From contig NC_088677.1 of the NCBI RefSeq assembly GCF_950023065.1, forward strand, positions 79,695,469 to 79,759,468: a stretch of DNA of 64,000 nucleotides, read 5' to 3'. This DNA comes from Planococcus citri. Taxonomy: Eukaryota > Arthropoda > Insecta > Hemiptera > Pseudococcidae. Numbering within the stretch: the first letter of the stretch is position 1; each line of letters opens with the position of its first letter. Made by a program: the position numbers and the translations under genes. Below, piece after piece: positions 11,575 through 21,499 of this stretch. The notes below the pieces were generated by a model. That model had not been told where the DNA came from. It saw only the letters and a list, made by a program, of their open reading frames with translations, and searched no databases.

Positions 11575-12470
11575 AACGAATCGATTCATTTACTGAATTT
11601 TTGATAAATCATTCGCGAACGAATCGATTCGTACAAGTGACTCGTTCAGTCGTTCGCGAACGAATCGGTGCGTATAAGTGACTCGTTCGCGAACGAATCG
11701 ATTCATGTAAGTGACTCATTCGCGAACGAACCGATTCGTGAAAGTGACTCGTTCGCGAACGAATCGATTCATTTACTCAATTTTAGATGAATCATTCGCG
11801 AGCAAATCGATTCATTGGCTCAATTTTTGGTGAATCATTCACTAACGGCTTGAATTATTTTTGGTGAATCATTCGCGAACGAATTGAATCGTATAAATGA
11901 CTCGTTCGCGAACGAATCGATTCGTTGACTTGTTTGCGAACGAATCGATTTGTACAAGTGACTCATTCGCGAACGAATCGATGCGAATAAGTGTCTCGTT
12001 CGCGAACGAATCGATGCGAACAAGTGACTCGTTCGTGAACAAATCGATTCATTTACTGAATTTTTGATCAATCATTCGCGAACGAATTGATTCGTATAAG
12101 TGACTCGTTCTCGAACGAATGGATTCGTACAAGGACTCGTTCGCGAACGAATCGATTCGTATTAGTGACTCATTTGCGAACGAATCGATTCATTTGCTCA
12201 ATTTTTGGTGAATCATTCACAAACGGATTGAATTATTTTTTGTGAATCATTCGCGAACGAGTTGAATCGAATAAGTGACTCGTTCGCGAACGAGTTGAAT
12301 CGAATAAGTGACTCGTTCGCGAACGAATCGATTCGTATAAGTGACTTGTTCGCAAACGAATCGATCCATATCAGTGACTCGTTTCGCGCACGAATAGATT
12401 CGTATAAGTGACTCATTTGCGAACGAATTGATTCATAAATTAAAGAATTGATCAATTCGTTGGCGTTTGG
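11575..12470. repeat. 33-bp satellite with palindromic cores
   Basis: The array is built on a 33-bp unit: AAGTGACTCG, then TTCGCGAACG, then AATCGATTCG plus about three bases. Two exact neighbours are seen near 12265-12330. Some units are lengthened by a 'TTTACTCAATTTTTGGTGAATCA'-like insert. Each unit carries two self-complementary cores, CGTTCGCGAACG and GAATCGATTC. Because 33 is a multiple of three, long open frames with an 11-residue repeat arise on the minus strand; they are by-products of the array, not genes. Confidence 0.9.
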
Positions 12471-12479
12471 CGCTAGGTT

Positions 12480-13165
12480 ATTTCAAAAAATTGATCAATT
12501 CGTTCATGAATGATTTATCAAAAATTGACGCTCGTATTAGTGCTTTGAAGGAATCGTGCAGGCCTAGTGAGATTTCAAATTTGATCAAAAATTGGTTCAG
12601 CCGTTTTCTAGATAAATGAGTTTCATAAAATCTCGAAAAAAAATGTTGTCGCTCGATAAACTTGGAAGCTTTGAGCTTTTGGAATTTGATGATGAAAAAA
12701 AGACAATCCTTAACCATTTTTCTGGAAAAGCGAAAATTTTCTACAATTTTTGACAATTTTATAGCAAGAAGCAGGACTTCGTGACGATTCTGGAAAATAT
12801 TAACAGCATACTTTTTTACAATTTTAATACAAAATGCGAAAATTTTGGACAACGTTGAAGAAAAAATATTACTTTTTGGAATTTTCTGAAAAAAAACAAC
12901 AACCCTTGGTAATTTTTCTGAAAAAAGGACAATTTTTGAAAAAGCGGGCATTTCTCACGATTTGTGGCCAAATGCAAGACTTACAATTTCTTGGGAATCA
13001 TTGGCAAAAAAAATACACATTTTTCGCAACCTTTGTCAAAAAAGCGAAACTTTTTGGTAATTACTGACAAAAGCGATACTTTTGGAAAGGTAAGTAAGTA
13101 ATTATAGAAAAAATTGAAAATTTTTGAAATTTTCTGTGAAAAAAGCGAAATTTTCATCAGTTTGA
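12480..13165. repeat. AT-rich degenerate short-unit repeats
   Basis: Variants of 'AAAAAGCGAAATTTTT' and 'GACAATTTTTG' recur with irregular spacing. The same style appears at 39.0-40.0 kb. A 157-codon minus-strand frame across 12478-12951 is rich in F, K, S and I and is a composition artefact. Confidence 0.55.
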
Positions 13166-13169
13166 CCAA

Positions 13170-14840
13170 AACATTGAACTGTTTCCATAACCATGTCCAA
13201 TTGTCCACATATTCGATCAATCAGGAATCCCTCAGAACAAACTATCCATCCGTCCCTTACTCCATCACCACGAACCTCAGTCATCAGTCAGTCACTCATC
13301 CACGCGATGAAAGTAACCTTTCTCAACGACCATCCGATCAGCTCTCGATGTAATTGGCGATCATCCCATTAGAAAGAATATTGACGTTTACGTTAACATC
13401 ATCACCTCCTACGATATATACTCGAAGCCGAAGCACGATAGCAAATTGTACAAACGTATAAGAGCAGATCCGTTCTCGATGGTCTATATTTATTACACTT
13501 TAAAATCGTTTATGCTGCCGATGCAGTTATCCATATACTGCTGTATACCTATAGGTATAGGTATACTTATTTCGACTACGTTAATTTTACATTTAAACGC
13601 GATGCAATAAAGTTATGCAACTTATACGACCATTCGAGTTAAGAAATTTCGCGCTTACATGCGAACTTGGATCGCTTCGCAGCCATTTGCGATCTATAAG
13701 ACCCCGCATCATGAGCAATTGAGCATCTCAGGTATATAGGAAAAAAACAGCGCTTTAGAATAGAAGAGAGGAAAAAAAAAGAAACTTCATTAACGTCCGC
13801 TGACGCGTACATTTATCGGGTATTTACAATATTACGAGTACCAGGCATTTCTCGGATCGCGGGCTGAGTAATTTTGCATCCAGCATCTAGTTCATAATGA
13901 CCTCTCTTGGACGCTACCAGTCTCATCGATCTCGGTTACCTAATTAATAACGTCCATAGCACTTGTATACCTATATAGAAGAAAATCGCGTCCAACTCGG
14001 AACTCTGTAGGTCTACGCCGCTTTGGCCGAGAAACACTCGACGACAGGTAACAAATTATCCGCCATAAGAACCAGCGGGACAGTTGCTAATCTCAGCATT
14101 GTCATTAATATCAGGCACATGAGGCTGGTGGCGGCAGCGGCGATGCCATTGCCAGCATATAGGTATACAAAACTGTAAAATCATCTCTCCTAGACACTAA
14201 CTCGAAAGCCGGGTAAAAAGAGGAAAAAAATTTGCAACTTGGATTTAGCTGTTTGTTGTCGTTGTTGCTGCTGCTGCTGCTGCAGACCGGCAGAGGCAGA
14301 CGAATCGTTATAGAAATTAGTTACGTCTCTCTGCGTATAGTATATAGAGGTATTCGCGGTCAAGGTTGTGTATGTGCCAAGCCACAAAAACGCACACACC
14401 AAGATACGATAGCGAAGTGACCGCGGCGCGAATCATGAGGGAATTTGGGAGGATCCGACGTTAAATAACGGTTGAACGAACTACGATCATTCATGCGATA
14501 CACGATTCGCTCGTGGTTTTCTTTTTCTCGCGCAGTGTTTCGTGTGTATATAGTATGCTGCGTAGTCAAAACAACTTTGCAATTCTTCTTCTTCGACAAG
14601 AGTTTGGTTTCACGTAGGTATAGGTCTGGGTGCCTTGTACACAAAGTAAATCTGAAGATAAGCAGCGTCAAACGAAGTTTGTGTCCAGTTCTCAGGGATG
14701 ATCATTTCATGATCCAAGAGTCATGGGATTTTGATTTCATAGATAAGTATCCGATTTTGACTTCAACAAAAATAAAACTTTAGGGAAACAGCAAAGCCCT
14801 GGGCAAAAAGCTCATTCAACTCATTTTCAGACTCCAAGTT
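13170..14840. other. No supported gene
   Basis: Mixed-composition DNA with no recognisable domain. A CTG/CAG run (about 14260-14283) creates a short polyglutamine-like frame on the minus strand, which I do not accept as a gene. Open frames near 14360-14780 overlap on both strands and have no support. Confidence 0.35.
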
Positions 14841-14872
14841 AGTCCGACATGTGACAATAGAAATGATTGCAC

Positions 14873-14873
<1 letters not shown>

Positions 14874-14905
<32 letters not shown>
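14874..14905. repeat. CA dinucleotide microsatellite
   Basis: About fifteen uninterrupted CA units next to a C-rich tract, at the place where related foldback elements carry a plain poly-C run. Confidence 0.95.
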
Positions 14906-14907
<2 letters not shown>

Positions 14908-15104
14908 CCCCCCGCCACTGCCACCCGCCTGGAGCAAATTTTTTTAAGGACACATCCTAAGGAATATTTTAAAGCAAACTAGCATAAAAAAATCGGCATT
15001 CCTAGCAAAATTGTGGTCATTTTGATTGACAGGTCAGCCGAAATCGCAAATTTAGCTTTTCAAACATAGGATTCGCACGAGATCGAAAAAGCATGCAAAA
15101 ATTT

Positions 15105-16957
15105 CTTCTTCTTGGTGCCGTTTCAACCCCTCCAGGGGTATCGTGATTATGATGCAACGGCAGTCGTTTTCGTGACACGATACACCAGCTCCCTCCAGCT
15201 GTCTCTATTTATGGCGCTCCTGACACAAGCTGGGAAGCTGAGTCCAATGGCTTTCCAAATGGAGTCCGTCCATCTTGTGGGGGACTGTCCTCGTCCTCTT
15301 GTTCCCTCAACCTTGCCTTGTATGAACAGGGACTCCATGGAATCTGCCCTTGTGACATGCCCAAAATATTTGAGGATTCTGCTGAGTACCACAGCCGACA
15401 ATCTTTTCTGGACACCAATTTCTCCCAGGACAGACAGGTTGGTCCTTTTCTCTGTCCAGGGGATCCGAAGCATTCTCCTCCAGCACCACATCTCAAGCGC
15501 GTCAATTTTTCTTCTGTCTCCCTCACCTACTGTCCAAGTTTCCAAAGCGTAGAGAAACACAGAGAAAACTAGAGCATTTACCAGCCTTATCTTCAGAGCC
15601 TTGCTCACTGCTGTGTCCGACCATATCTTCTTCAGACGAGACATGGCGCTTCTTGTAATCTGCGCTCTGCGTCTTATCTCGGCTTCACTGCCTCCTTTGT
15701 TATCCACAATGGATCCCAGGTATACAAACTGACTCACAACTTTGATGCCCTCAATTTCCTGTATTTCCGGTGAGTTGTTTTCAGGCCGGTTCATCAAGAT
15801 CTTCACCTTTGCTTTATTTATTAGCAACCTGTATTTTGCCCTAACCTCTTCCAAACATTTCAGAAAGCTGGTCATATATTTGACACTTGAGGCAATGAGG
15901 GTGGTGTCGTCAGCGTAGCGAAGATTTGACATTCGTACGCCTCCAATTGATACTCCTCCCTGTCACTTGCCTGAGCTGTCTTCATTGGTGCTTTCTGATA
16001 CAATTAGCTGCAATGTTTCACAAATTATATATACTCCATACAGATTAAACAGGAGTGGGGATAGAATGCAGCCCTGTCTTACTCCTCTCTCTGGGTGGAA
16101 TTTCTCCAATGTTGTCTCTCTGTTGATTCGGACATTTGCCATGCTCCCCTCATATAATTGTTTTATCAGCCACACCAGATGTATTGGGGCACCCATTTCG
16201 AGTAGAATTCTCCACAGTTTTTGACATTGTACTCAGTCAAAAGCTTTCTTGTAATCTACAAAACACAGCACAGTACGCACATTGTATTCACATGCTTTCT
16301 CAATCAGCAGCCTGAGGTTGAGAATTTGCTCCCTAGTTCCCCTTCCTCTCAAGAATCCTACTTGTTCTGGAGGGATTTGACTGTGCATGAGTGAATATAA
16401 CCTATCATATACAATCTTCAATAATACTTTGCTGGCATGACTTATCAAAGAGATTGTTCTGTAGTTCTTGCAATTCTCTGGAGATCCTTTTTTGTACAGA
16501 GTGACATATGTTGACTGTACCCGTAGTTCTTGCAATTCTCTGGAGATCCTTTTTTGTACAGAGTGACATATGTTGACTGTACCCGTAGTTCTTGCAATTC
16601 TCTGGAGATCCTTTTTTGTACAGAGTGACATATGTTGACTGTACCCAGTCCTCTGGCCATTCGCCGCTCAGCCATATCGAGTTGCATATGTTGTGGATTT
16701 GGTGAGTGACTTCTTCACTCCCAGCTTTAAAAACCTCAGCTGTCGCCATATCTGGTCCTGGAGCTTTGTTCTTTCTCAAGTACTCAATGGCCTTGATGAC
16801 CTCATCAAGTAGAATTGGAGGATCCTTCTCTTCCATGGTGTTGAACCTGGGATCATCAGGAAACTCCTCTTCCTCGGCATATAGCTTCTTACAGTACTTT
16901 CTCCATGTCTCAGCAACCTCCTCTGCATCAGTCTTAACTTTGCCCTCTTCATCTCAA
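15105..16957 (-). pseudogene. RTE-like LINE reverse transcriptase, 5'-truncated and broken
   Basis: Minus-strand non-LTR retrotransposon. Read from 16957 downward it has the RT finger region (NKAPGPDMATAEVF, 'LYKKGSPENCKNYR.ISL'), a 'GFLRGRGTREQI' block, motif A FVDYKKAFD near 16233-16260, RQGCILSPLLFNLY, motif C in LRYADDTTLIA at about 15900-15922, and the VSQFVYLGSIV block. The C-terminal end carries MWCWRRMLRIPWTEKRTN and RILKYFGHVTRAD, typical of insect RTE-type endonuclease-reverse transcriptases. The endonuclease half is missing, so the insertion is 5'-truncated. Two in-frame stops (near 16230 and 15961) and a frame-shifting triplication kill it. The 3' end at about 15105 has a short GAA run on the coding strand, as RTE elements often end in short tandem repeats. 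It sits inside a foldback-family element and is therefore younger than that element. Confidence 0.9.
16461..16646 (-). repeat. 62-bp tandem triplication inside the LINE RT
   Basis: Three copies start at 16461, 16523 and 16585, exactly 62 bp apart, repeating the segment that encodes 'STYVTLYKKGSPENCKNY'. The 124 added bases shift the reading frame by one, which is why the upstream and downstream halves of the RT are in different frames. Near-identity of the copies means the duplication is recent. Confidence 0.95.
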
Positions 16958-18552
16958 ATGACCATCACCAGTCAAATTTCAAGTGCTAAAATGTATTTTT
17001 TGATTTTTGGTGAATTTTTGAAAATCAAATTTAAACCAAAGATGAGGGGTAAAATTCAAATTTTACCAAAATGGCCTAGAAAGCTGAAATTTGGGATATA
17101 TCCCATCTGCGATCTGCCAAATCGATTGGGAACGGTTTCAAACCGTTTTGAACAGTTCGTGAAGCCTTTAGCAGATTTTAGAAACTTGCAATTTCCCCAA
17201 AATTTCAGCAAATGACGTTGAGAAGCCGAAATTCATTCTGTAAACTAATTTCAATACGCTATGAAGTCGACTGCAGGTGGATTTCAAGTCGTTTTGCAGC
17301 CTCCAGCTACTTTTAGGAAACTACTGGAACCTCCAGTAGATTTTTGAATTTCATGGAATGGAGTTGAAAAGCCGAAATCTACTCTGCAGAGTGCATGCTA
17401 AAATGCTAAAGTTAATTCGAATAGATTTTGTGACAATTTTTGAAAAACCAAAAACAAAAAAAAACACCGGAGGCTCCAAAATGACTTAAACCCACCCGCA
17501 GTTGACTCGACAGCGTGTTGAAATTGGAGTGCAGAATAAAGTTTAAATTTCCAGCTCTTTTTGGTGAACTATTATGAAAATTTCGAGCACTGAAAAATCT
17601 GCTGAAATGCTTCAGTAATTTCTAAAAAGCGCTGGAGACTCCAAAATGACTAAACTTACCAGCAATCTGGTTAATGGCGTGTTTCAGTTGGATTGCAACG
17701 TGAATTTCGGTTTTCCAAATTCATTCGATGCAATTTTGTGAAAATTTCAAGTTTCAAAAATTTGCTGGAGACTCAAGAACTGCTCAAAACAGGTTGAAAC
17801 CGTTTCCAATCGATTTGGCAGGTCGAGAATAGAGTATGTTCCAAATTTCAGCTTTCTAGGTCAATTTGGTAAAAATTCGATTTTTTCCCCATTTTTGGCT
17901 CAGAGATTTTCAAAAATTCACAAAAAATCAAAAAATGCATCTCATCACTTGAAATTTTGGCAGCTGGTGAATTTTTGCAAGCTCTTTCTATCTAGCAAAT
18001 CTGCGACTTCGGCTGACCAGTCAATCAAAATCCAACTATTTCTGTGCAAGTTTGCTCAAAAATGTTCCTTAGGATGCCTCCTTCGAGAAGAAAGTTGTCC
18101 CACAGGATCAGGGGGAGAGGGGTACAATATTATGCTCTACATTTTTTTAGAGTTCCATATAAATAGTAAGTAAATTTTTTAAGAATGTCAAACATCGCAG
18201 GTCTGAAAAATGTATCCATTAAGGAGCTCGGAGAAAATTCAGTCGAAACACTTGTTTCACTCCTTTCCTCGAAGAAATCGCATCTCCAACACTCTCAAAA
18301 TGAAAATACCTCTGTTGTCTTCAGCACAACACCTCAAGAACCATGTTTTCAGAAAATTTCTCAAATACCCGAAATTTTCCACAAACTTCCATAGAAACAC
18401 ATCCGCAGCACGTTTGGAAACCACTCGATTATCTGCGGCGCATTCAGCGCACCAAGCAACAGATTACCGCCTATTTATACCACTTTGTTAGCAAGAAGCG
18501 TTTTACGTCTTTCGTGGTGTTCTGTTCTCTCTCTCAACTCTGCCCATTCGCA

Positions 18553-18667
18553 ATGAAGAAATTGAAATGTTTTTTTCTCTACCTTCTGTTGCTTTTCGAC
18601 TCGAACTGCAACAAGCCCGAAGAAGATGTACTATACGATGTAGTATCCGAAGGCGGGGTGGTAGGAG
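18553..18667 (+). CDS. Possible first coding exon of a secreted protein
   Basis: An ATG at 18553 opens a 38-codon reading frame that begins like a signal peptide: a basic start (MKKLK), a hydrophobic core FFLYLLLLF, then DSNC where cleavage could fall. An acidic segment KPEEDVLYDVV and a glycine-rich tail follow. The frame meets GAG|GTAAAT at 18667/18668, a good 5' splice-site match, just before an in-frame stop in the would-be intron. A TATA-like string (ATTTATAC) lies at about 18473-18480, some 75 bp upstream. I do not recognise the protein and see no second exon in the window; that exon could lie beyond a long intron. The evidence is signal-peptide shape plus donor only, so this may be chance. 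Confidence 0.35.
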
Positions 18668-18669
18668 GT

Positions 18670-19585
18670 AAATAAGGAGATAGTCGATAACGAAGCATTG
18701 TAAACGACGACACGGCGCGGAAACTGAACATAGAGAAAAAACGAGCGCACAACTTCTTATGATTGTAATAACGTGGTTTCCATTCCATTCCTTTTTTTCG
18801 TCCACCATTCAGGTAGGCCGGCTTTTTTGTGCGTATTCCAGATGGAAACCAAGTATACACCAATTGTTACAGTGTGCACACAATGTACGAGGAAGTTGAT
18901 GTCGAATTCAGTCGCAGCATTCTCCAGTATTGGCAAGTGTTGCCTGTAGCGTTTAACCTTTTTTTTTTTGCGAGCCCATTGTTCCGCAGTTACATTCGAC
19001 TAGCGAGGTATAAGGCCATAATTTGATACAGTTTGTTGCATGAGAACCATTATTTTTTATACATTCGGAACCTTTTTGCCGAAATACTTTCAATCCGTCT
19101 GAAAGATAAATCTGTTCGAATCAATTAAAAAAATTCAGTACCAGTTAACGTATTGCGTCCAGCGTCTTCAAGGTCAAACTGACACTTTGTTCTTCGATCT
19201 CAAATGAATAGAGAGTAGAATCAATAGAAGAAACTAACACAGATACAAGCCACCATTACGCTAATAGGAATTTTGAAAGGAGGAAGTCGATGATTGAGAG
19301 TAATTAATTACCTCACATACGATTGGATATTCATTTATAGAATCAAATCCCAATTTGAATTACTACGATTCGTTTTGAGTGAATTTTATGAGAAAGTTAT
19401 TCCCTATATTTTTTTGATTTTTTCCCAAGTCTATAAAAACTCGAGCTGGGAGGGAGCCCCCTCCAAAGTTGAAAAAAAGATTTTTAAAAATAAATCATTG
19501 ATAAAAATTCAAATTTATTTTAAAAATTTTCTACGTCTCAGTCAGAATCAAAATTATTCAGAACAACCTCTTTTCACTGAATAAA
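18670..19585. other. No supported gene
   Basis: If the exon at 18553 is real, this would be the start of its intron. Short frames on both strands have no domain. Confidence 0.3.
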
Positions 19586-19705
19586 TCCGATTTGGTCAAA
19601 AATGAACAATTTTTGTCATAAGTGAACAACTTTTCTCATAAATGATCAAATTTTGTCAAAAAAGAATAATTTTTCAAAAAATAGGCAACGTTTGTCAAAA
19701 AAACA
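19586..19705. repeat. Short array of GTCAAAAATGAACAATTTTT-like units
   Basis: Five or six degenerate units of the same family that fills 24.7-25.4 and 27.8-30.1 kb. Confidence 0.7.
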
Positions 19706-19839
19706 ATTCAATTCACTCTTCACCTCGGTTTTCAATTTTCGTTTTTTTTTGTGAAGGGAGGGGGGTGTTGAGGAGGTAATTTTTTCAGTTTTTTTTTCAA
19801 CTTTTCCAGTAAATTTTTGGCGCTCATACTGCTCACAGA

Positions 19840-20060
19840 GATGGCAACGCTGATTTTCACCACATTTTCCAGTCGATGAGCCCACAAACGGTAGTTTTCA
19901 AGTCAACTTCACTCAAACTTCACAATATCTTGATTTTTCTGAAAACTTTGAACACTTGTATCTCTTTGGAAAATGCACTTTGAGAACTGCGGTTTGCGCC
20001 ATTCGTCATCTCTCAACAAGGTCTCTATCCGTATATAAAATTTTTGAAAACATTGCCCAA
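19840..20060. repeat. Interspersed repeat, copy 1 (second copy at 48.8 kb)
   Basis: A segment with 'GAGCCCACAAACGG', 'AAACTTTGAACAC', 'GCACTTTGAGAACTGCGG' and 'TTTGCGCCA.TCGTC.TCTC' matches 48,765-48,960 over about 200 bp at roughly 70-75% by eye. Same orientation in both places. It may be part of a longer, unrecognised mobile element. Confidence 0.6.
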
Positions 20061-20120
20061 TGCCCACCTAAAATACATACAAAAGGCTTGGCAATTCGAT
20101 TCCCCCAGCCCAGTGCACAC

Positions 20121-20197
20121 TGTTAAAAATAATGTAAAATTTGAGTTATTATTTATTTCGTCATAAATACAGGTAATTCTTCGAATATCGAGATACA
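20121..20197 (+). repeat. 5' LTR, truncated
   Basis: Matches the first about 90 bases of the right LTR (with an 11-base deletion near 'TTATTATTTATTTCG'), then loses similarity. About 200 bp of LTR, and any primer-binding site, appear deleted. Confidence 0.7.
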
Positions 20198-20530
20198 TTG
20201 TCAAAAGATGACACATTCAACGAGAGACTTAGAGATTGCGACCAACGAGTTACCATACTGATCAATCCAGATTTGTTAGATCTGGTTGATACTGAAACTG
20301 AAAGTAGCAGTGATAAGAAACAAACCAAAAGCACTACATCAACATCGAAGAAAAGTGCACCTTCTACGTTAAAGTCATCACCTGCTACACCAAAATCAAC
20401 GCCAAAAAGTTCACCAAAATCATCGAATAGTTCCTTGTTTGGGAATGACAAGTTAGATGATGCTAACAAGAATTCCAACAACAAGAGTCAAGACGATTCT
20501 GTGCGCAAAACAGACTTGACTAAATGGTGA
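20198..20530 (+). pseudogene. Gag-like frame of the LTR element, low-complexity
   Basis: An uninterrupted frame of 110 codons runs out of the truncated left LTR. It starts at a TTG, not an ATG, so the natural start has probably been lost in the LTR deletion. The N-terminal about 35 residues look globular (TFNERLRDCDQRVTILINPD) and are followed by a Ser/Thr/Lys/Pro-rich segment with SSPKS-type repeats and an Asn/Asp-rich end. Its place directly after the LTR suggests a capsid-gene remnant, but no zinc knuckle or protease motif is visible. Similar-frame sequence continues past the stop at 20528-20530 for about 30 codons. Confidence 0.45.
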
Positions 20531-21202
20531 TTATTACACGGACAAAATCGATCAAAATCTCCTATTCCCAACGATCTCACTAATTGTGTTGAAATCAAAA
20601 TTTTCTCTGCTGAATTTGAAGCTTCACCAAATTTGTCCGCAGAAGCTGTTTGAAGCCAAGATTGTTCCAAATGGAAAAACTCTATGGATACTTTGAAGAA
20701 ATCCATAGCCGCTAACAACACGCCAAATCTAGGTTCTAGACCTTGGAGAAAGCAATCAGACATTGATACATCTGATATTTCCTATTGATCATCGATCGAG
20801 CAGCAGTAGATGAGCTGCTGTATGTTGCCAGAGACAGGACACACGCCTCGACTCAGCCAGGGTGTTATCGAGATCTCTGCAAAATCCAACCATCGAAGAC
20901 ATCAGCTGTCTAAAATGCCTGATTTGTTACTTGTCTGGTACAATCAATAGATAGCTGACTGGTTCCAGCAATGCTGATTTTGCTGATGTCTGAGTATGTT
21001 TCACTCGACAACTGGCGTACCCTTTGAAAATGCTGATGCAGCAATACTGTGTATCAATGTAGCTGATTCAAGTTTCTTATTCCAAACTGATCGCTGCTAG
21101 AGAAGCATCTTTAACTTCGACCAAATTCAAGAAAACAGAATTGACGTTCTTCATGTTTGAACTGAAGAGCATTTTAGATTATTGCTCGTTAATTCTCGAA
21201 TT

Positions 21203-21210
21203 AGGGAAAG
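21203..21210 (+). other. Polypurine tract before the 3' LTR
   Basis: AGGGAAAG directly abuts the TGTT start of the right LTR, the normal place for plus-strand priming in LTR retroelements. Confidence 0.6.
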
Positions 21211-21493
21211 TGTTAAAAATAATGTAAAATTCGAGTTATTATTTGTAAATATTTATTTCGTCGTAAATACAGGTAATTCTTTGAATATTGAGATACATTG
21301 TATTCATCAAGTCAACAAACATCAAAGATGACTTTGTAATACTTTATACTCGTGATTCTGATTTTTCGAATACGCTAACTAATGTTTCGATCACACTAAC
21401 GTTCGCATTATGGCGATCTCCTACAATTTTATTTTTCTGTACATATTTTGTATCCTGTAAATATGTTGTTTTATAAATACATTAATTTTATCA
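21211..21493 (+). repeat. 3' LTR (283 bp)
   Basis: Starts TGTTAAAA and ends TTATCA, giving the TG...CA termini expected of an LTR, and is followed by ACAC as at the left flank. An AATAAA-type signal is not obvious. Confidence 0.7.
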
Positions 21494-21499
21494 ACACTA

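Larger units (their letters stand above)
14842..18150. mobile_element. Foldback-family copy split by a LINE insertion
   Basis: The left end after TA at 14840-14841 is GTCCGACATGTGACAATAG, related to the end of the 56.2-kb copy, followed by a CA microsatellite and C-rich tract where other copies have poly-C. The family sequence runs to 'gatcgaaaaagcatgcaaaa' near 15100, is broken by the RTE-like LINE, and resumes at about 16958 with 'catcaccagtcaaatttcaa'. CTGGAG/CTCCAG units fill 17100-17800. The right arm is recognised at 17890-18130 (AATGTTCCTTAGGATG, AAAGTTGTCCCACAGGATC, G-rich tract), but its last bases are too diverged to show the terminal repeat. Confidence 0.75.
20121..21493 (+). mobile_element. 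LTR-retrotransposon remnant with 4-bp target duplication
   Basis: A direct repeat beginning TGTTAAAAATAATGTAAAAT occurs at 20121 and 21211. The right copy ends in TTTTATCA at 21493. Flanks are ACAC on both sides (20117-20120 and 21494-21497), a 4-bp target duplication. The right LTR is preceded by a purine-rich AGGGAAAG, the expected polypurine tract. The internal part is only about 1 kb, with one gag-like frame and then stop-filled sequence, so pol has been lost. The left LTR is shortened: after ATACATTGT it jumps to sequence leading into the open frame. The superfamily is not clear; a 4-bp duplication fits Ty3/gypsy-like elements best but is not decisive. Confidence 0.75.

Noticed and set aside
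11835..12455. Minus-strand frames with repeating SFANESLIR-type peptides
   Set aside because: They arise because the satellite unit is 33 bp, a multiple of three. No start context or domain.
12478..12951. 157-codon minus-strand frame
   Set aside because: F/K/S/I-rich translation of an AT-rich degenerate array; no family resemblance.
14190..14402. Polyglutamine-containing frame
   Set aside because: Comes from a CTG microsatellite; the surrounding residues show no domain and no start or splice support.
15112..15552. Plus-strand 146-codon frame
   Set aside because: It is the antisense shadow of the RTE-like LINE reverse transcriptase, which reads clearly on the minus strand.
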